DNA from: Paralvinella palmiformis | Taxonomy: Eukaryota; Annelida; Polychaeta; Terebellida; Alvinellidae | Assembly (NCBI GenBank): GCA_025642065.1 | Contig: JAODUP010000155.1 | Location: 720,001-784,000 of the forward strand | Reading direction: 5' to 3' | DNA length: 64,000 bases | Shown here: in pieces, positions 61,301 through 64,000 of the stretch | How the letters are laid out: each line of letters opens with the position of its first letter | Numbering within the stretch: position 1 is the stretch's first letter | Translations under genes and position numbers: made by a program | The notes under the pieces: model-generated | What the model was told of the DNA's origin: nothing | Seen by the model: the letters and a program-made list of their open reading frames with translations, nothing else | Database searches by the model: none

Positions 61301-64000
61301 CATTTAACATTTCTCATTGGGTTTTAGATACTTCAGGTATCACTGTACTACACCATTTATTGGCTCCCAACTAGTAAATTTATTTGTGATCTCCATTTTG
61401 CTAAGAAACCAGAAACCCTTATTGGTCATCATGACCGAGAAAGATAGGAAGGTTGTGTACGATTTTGCTTCCTGGTTATTTGTTTGATCTGTAGGTGGAC
61501 TTTCAAATCTTCTGGTTTTTATTCTTCTGACTGAATGCCTGTTACAAGCTCGATGAAGAACTGTCCTTGAACTTTGAAGCAGCTTTTAAACTCGATATGT
61601 TTTCTGTAGCTGAGCCATAAGACAGTAAGCTTGAAATGGGTGGTGGTGATGGTGGGGGGGGGTGTTAATTCTAAACCACCAATCTACTGTTGGTCTTTTA
61701 TGTACTCAGTTGTTACCTTAGGCGTTAAATAATATCATAAAGGTGGTTTCGAGTTATTTTGAACTATGTGATTATCACAGGTGACTAGAACTGGGATACA
61801 CATACTCCCCCGGAGAGAGGGGAGGGGGTGGGGATGAAGGTACCGTCAGCTTCCATAGCTGCAGAAAAGATGAATGAAAAAATAAGTGAGAACCAATACG
61901 AAAAAGTAGTAGCTGCATTTCGGACTATAAATCAACAAAATGGAGAAACATCGTTGTGAAAAACAGGCATCTTAGGGATTCCATCGTCGTTTATGTCTAA
62001 GAAGTCAGAGAGTCATTCTTTAACAGCAACAGTATTGTACGTGTTTCACTACCGTATTGCCCTCGATATTTTTGAACTGTTGATATTGTTTTAATGCAAG
62101 AGTTGATACTTGACTGGGCCATCTCTTTAGGCTAGATATCTGCCGGTGCTAATTAGCCAGTGGTGCATGATTATGGACGATCGTCCGCTGTAGACATTAG
62201 AATAAGAGAGGCAAATTATTTTAAAGTCACATGTGGTTTATCAACATCTGTTAGCAGCACAGAAGTGCTAGTTTTTGGTATTACTGCTGTGCGTTAAAAT
62301 TTAGTCTGAGATCAGTACTCATGAGGCAGCAGGGTCCACATTTAAAAAATAAAATACTACATGGCCATCAAAAATCAAGCAGAAACCAAGAATAAAATAT
62401 TGCAAACAACTACTTCCAGTATTGGCACTAATTGTAAAATTCTGTAAAGAAAATTTTGTGCTCGGTCGGAGTTAATTTACGGTCACTCGGACCCAACGTA
62501 TTCATTTACGGTCAGTCGAGCCTACAGAGTTGCAACATTTGAGGGTCCGCCATTAAACGTGTGGGTCAGTGGACTCCCAGACTGTCATTAAACTCAGCTT
62601 TATCATTGAGTAATAATTTTATTATACTAAGTCGTGAATAATTACAGTTTCTGCAGCACCGTGTTTAAAACACCCCACTACAAACCACCTCTCCGTCAAC
62701 ATTCAGTGGAATCAATATTGTGTATAGCGTTTCCGTTGGTGCCGCCACTTGCCCATATATCCCTCGGGTATCCAGTGATGGGGTTAAACAAGGTAGTCAT
62801 TCGTTTATTTACAAGTTACTCTTTGTTCCCTTTCCCAATTGTTAAAAGTTCCCAAGTTGTGGTTGGTTCTATTTATTGCTAATATACCATGTTTGTATAT
62901 ATAGTGTGAGTTGAATGTTTTGTCGGTACCTATCAGGTACCTATCTTCTTCGGGTAGGCTTATTAACCGTGGATCAATTTACATGTATAACACTGTTCAG
63001 ATTGGTTTATATAACTTGTTTTACGCATCTCCCTCCTCGAGTTGATGAAGTGCTTTTGTCTCTGTCACAATCCAGAACGGCTGCGTGTAAGTCGGTTTTG
63101 TGATGACAGTTATCTTATCATGAAATGCCAACTGCAATAAAACCGGAATGCTTACAGGAACTTGGATAAATGGATTAAAAATGTTGCATCTGCGTATCCC
63201 CGTTGTGACTCTATCCAGAGAGAGCTGTGCCGACTGGCCAGGAACAAGGGCCTGCGCATTACTGTAATTAAATACTTTTTATGGCCACTTGCTAGGCTAA
63301 TCATTCTATGTGTAATTCGAAGTAATTGCCAAATTCCCCGTAATCTCTCTCTCTCTCTCTCTGTTGACATGTCTGTTGTATGGTGTCAAAGGGTTAATGC
63401 TAGCCAGCATTGTTACTGTGCCCTAAGCATTACCACGATGTCATTATAAAGTTAGGTAGATAGTGATGTTATCATTAAGTGATCTGTGATGTTATTTGGC
63501 CAATTAATTTTAAGGCGTTTTTTTTCTGCACTTAGGATGGATGGTTTGTTATCAGTTCGGGTTTGTTGACGATTGCAGTTCCTGCTCATTCGTTGAAGTT
63601 CTCAGTGAACAACTCCGTAATGATTGCAGTTTATTTCTTTGTCAAAATAAAATGCTTTACCAAGCAAAACTATTGGACGAATGTTGGTTATTAGTGGTCT
63701 AGTTTGTTTATTATTCACTGGCAGTCGCTGATAGCACATACTGTGTATAGTTTTCAATAAGAATGCGTGTTGTTTAATTAAATATCACAGTCCTTTTTAA
63801 GGAATGGATGATCCTCCGGAGATTGCTTTGATTTTCTTTCTTCAAAATGAAAAACCGGCAGGTTTTTTTTCCTGTTCTGAGATGAGACATTCGTGATTGA
63901 AGATGGCACCCTCTCTCATCATATATCAGTACTCTGACATGGTCACATCTTCAGAGATTTTACTATATTATGTTGATGCAGACTTTTTTCTTCAGATGTG
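61301..64000. other. no gene recognised to the window end
   Basis: Unique AT-rich sequence with a short (CT)n tract at 63346-63362 and G-rich runs at 61652 and 61813. The open frames at 62634-62882, 62915-63103 and 63162-63449 show no domain. Probably intron of the gene starting at 54713, or intergenic. Confidence 0.45.

Overview
The window is animal nuclear DNA: AT-rich, split genes with GT-AG introns, very long microsatellites, tRNA-derived SINEs, CR1/L2-like and RTE-like LINE remnants and hAT-type DNA transposons. The repeat style (TGAG/TCAG tetranucleotide arrays, CTAG/AGATCT-rich intergenic DNA, lophotrochozoan-type LINEs) suggests a spiralian, most likely a mollusc; this is inference from style, not from a database match.

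Region 1 (1-14972, minus strand): a single-pass receptor whose exons I could chain with matching splice phases from an ATG with signal peptide at 14972 down to the edge of the window. The order is signal peptide, Cys-rich/EGF-like modules, a long extracellular region, a fibronectin type III domain, a transmembrane helix split over a 36-nt microexon, a PPxY-containing juxtamembrane segment, and a tyrosine-kinase-like domain. The kinase-like domain keeps the VAVK lysine but has HRR in place of HRD and GFG in place of DFG, so it is predicted to be a pseudokinase. Its introns are crowded with microsatellites.

Region 2 (14973-39760): gene-poor. It holds a tandem segmental duplication (16678-19308 and 19309-22343), several SINE copies, three CR1/L2-like LINE remnants (24640-25260 minus; 25700-27060 plus; 30234-32380 minus), one RTE-like LINE remnant (27590-29370 plus), a 143-bp GA tract and a CTAG-rich stretch.

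Region 3 (39761-about 48620, plus strand): a complete USP38/USP35-type deubiquitinase gene in seven coding exons, 956 codons. It has an N-terminal helical region, a catalytic Cys box, a two-CxxC zinc site, a His box and a Gly-rich C-terminus, with all catalytic residues present.

Region 4 (about 50050-54060, minus sense): a decayed hAT-like transposase interrupted by a nested composite insertion (50840-53273). The insertion has hAT-type terminal repeats, an 8-bp target duplication, three copies of a second SINE family and a tyrosine-recombinase fragment.

Region 5 (54600-64000): a probable first coding exon (ATG at 54713, hydrophobic leader, ETS and CACGTG sites just upstream) followed by what is probably a long first intron. 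That stretch contains a 320-bp MITE with TIRs and target duplication and a LINE 3' remnant. The rest of that gene is not resolved.
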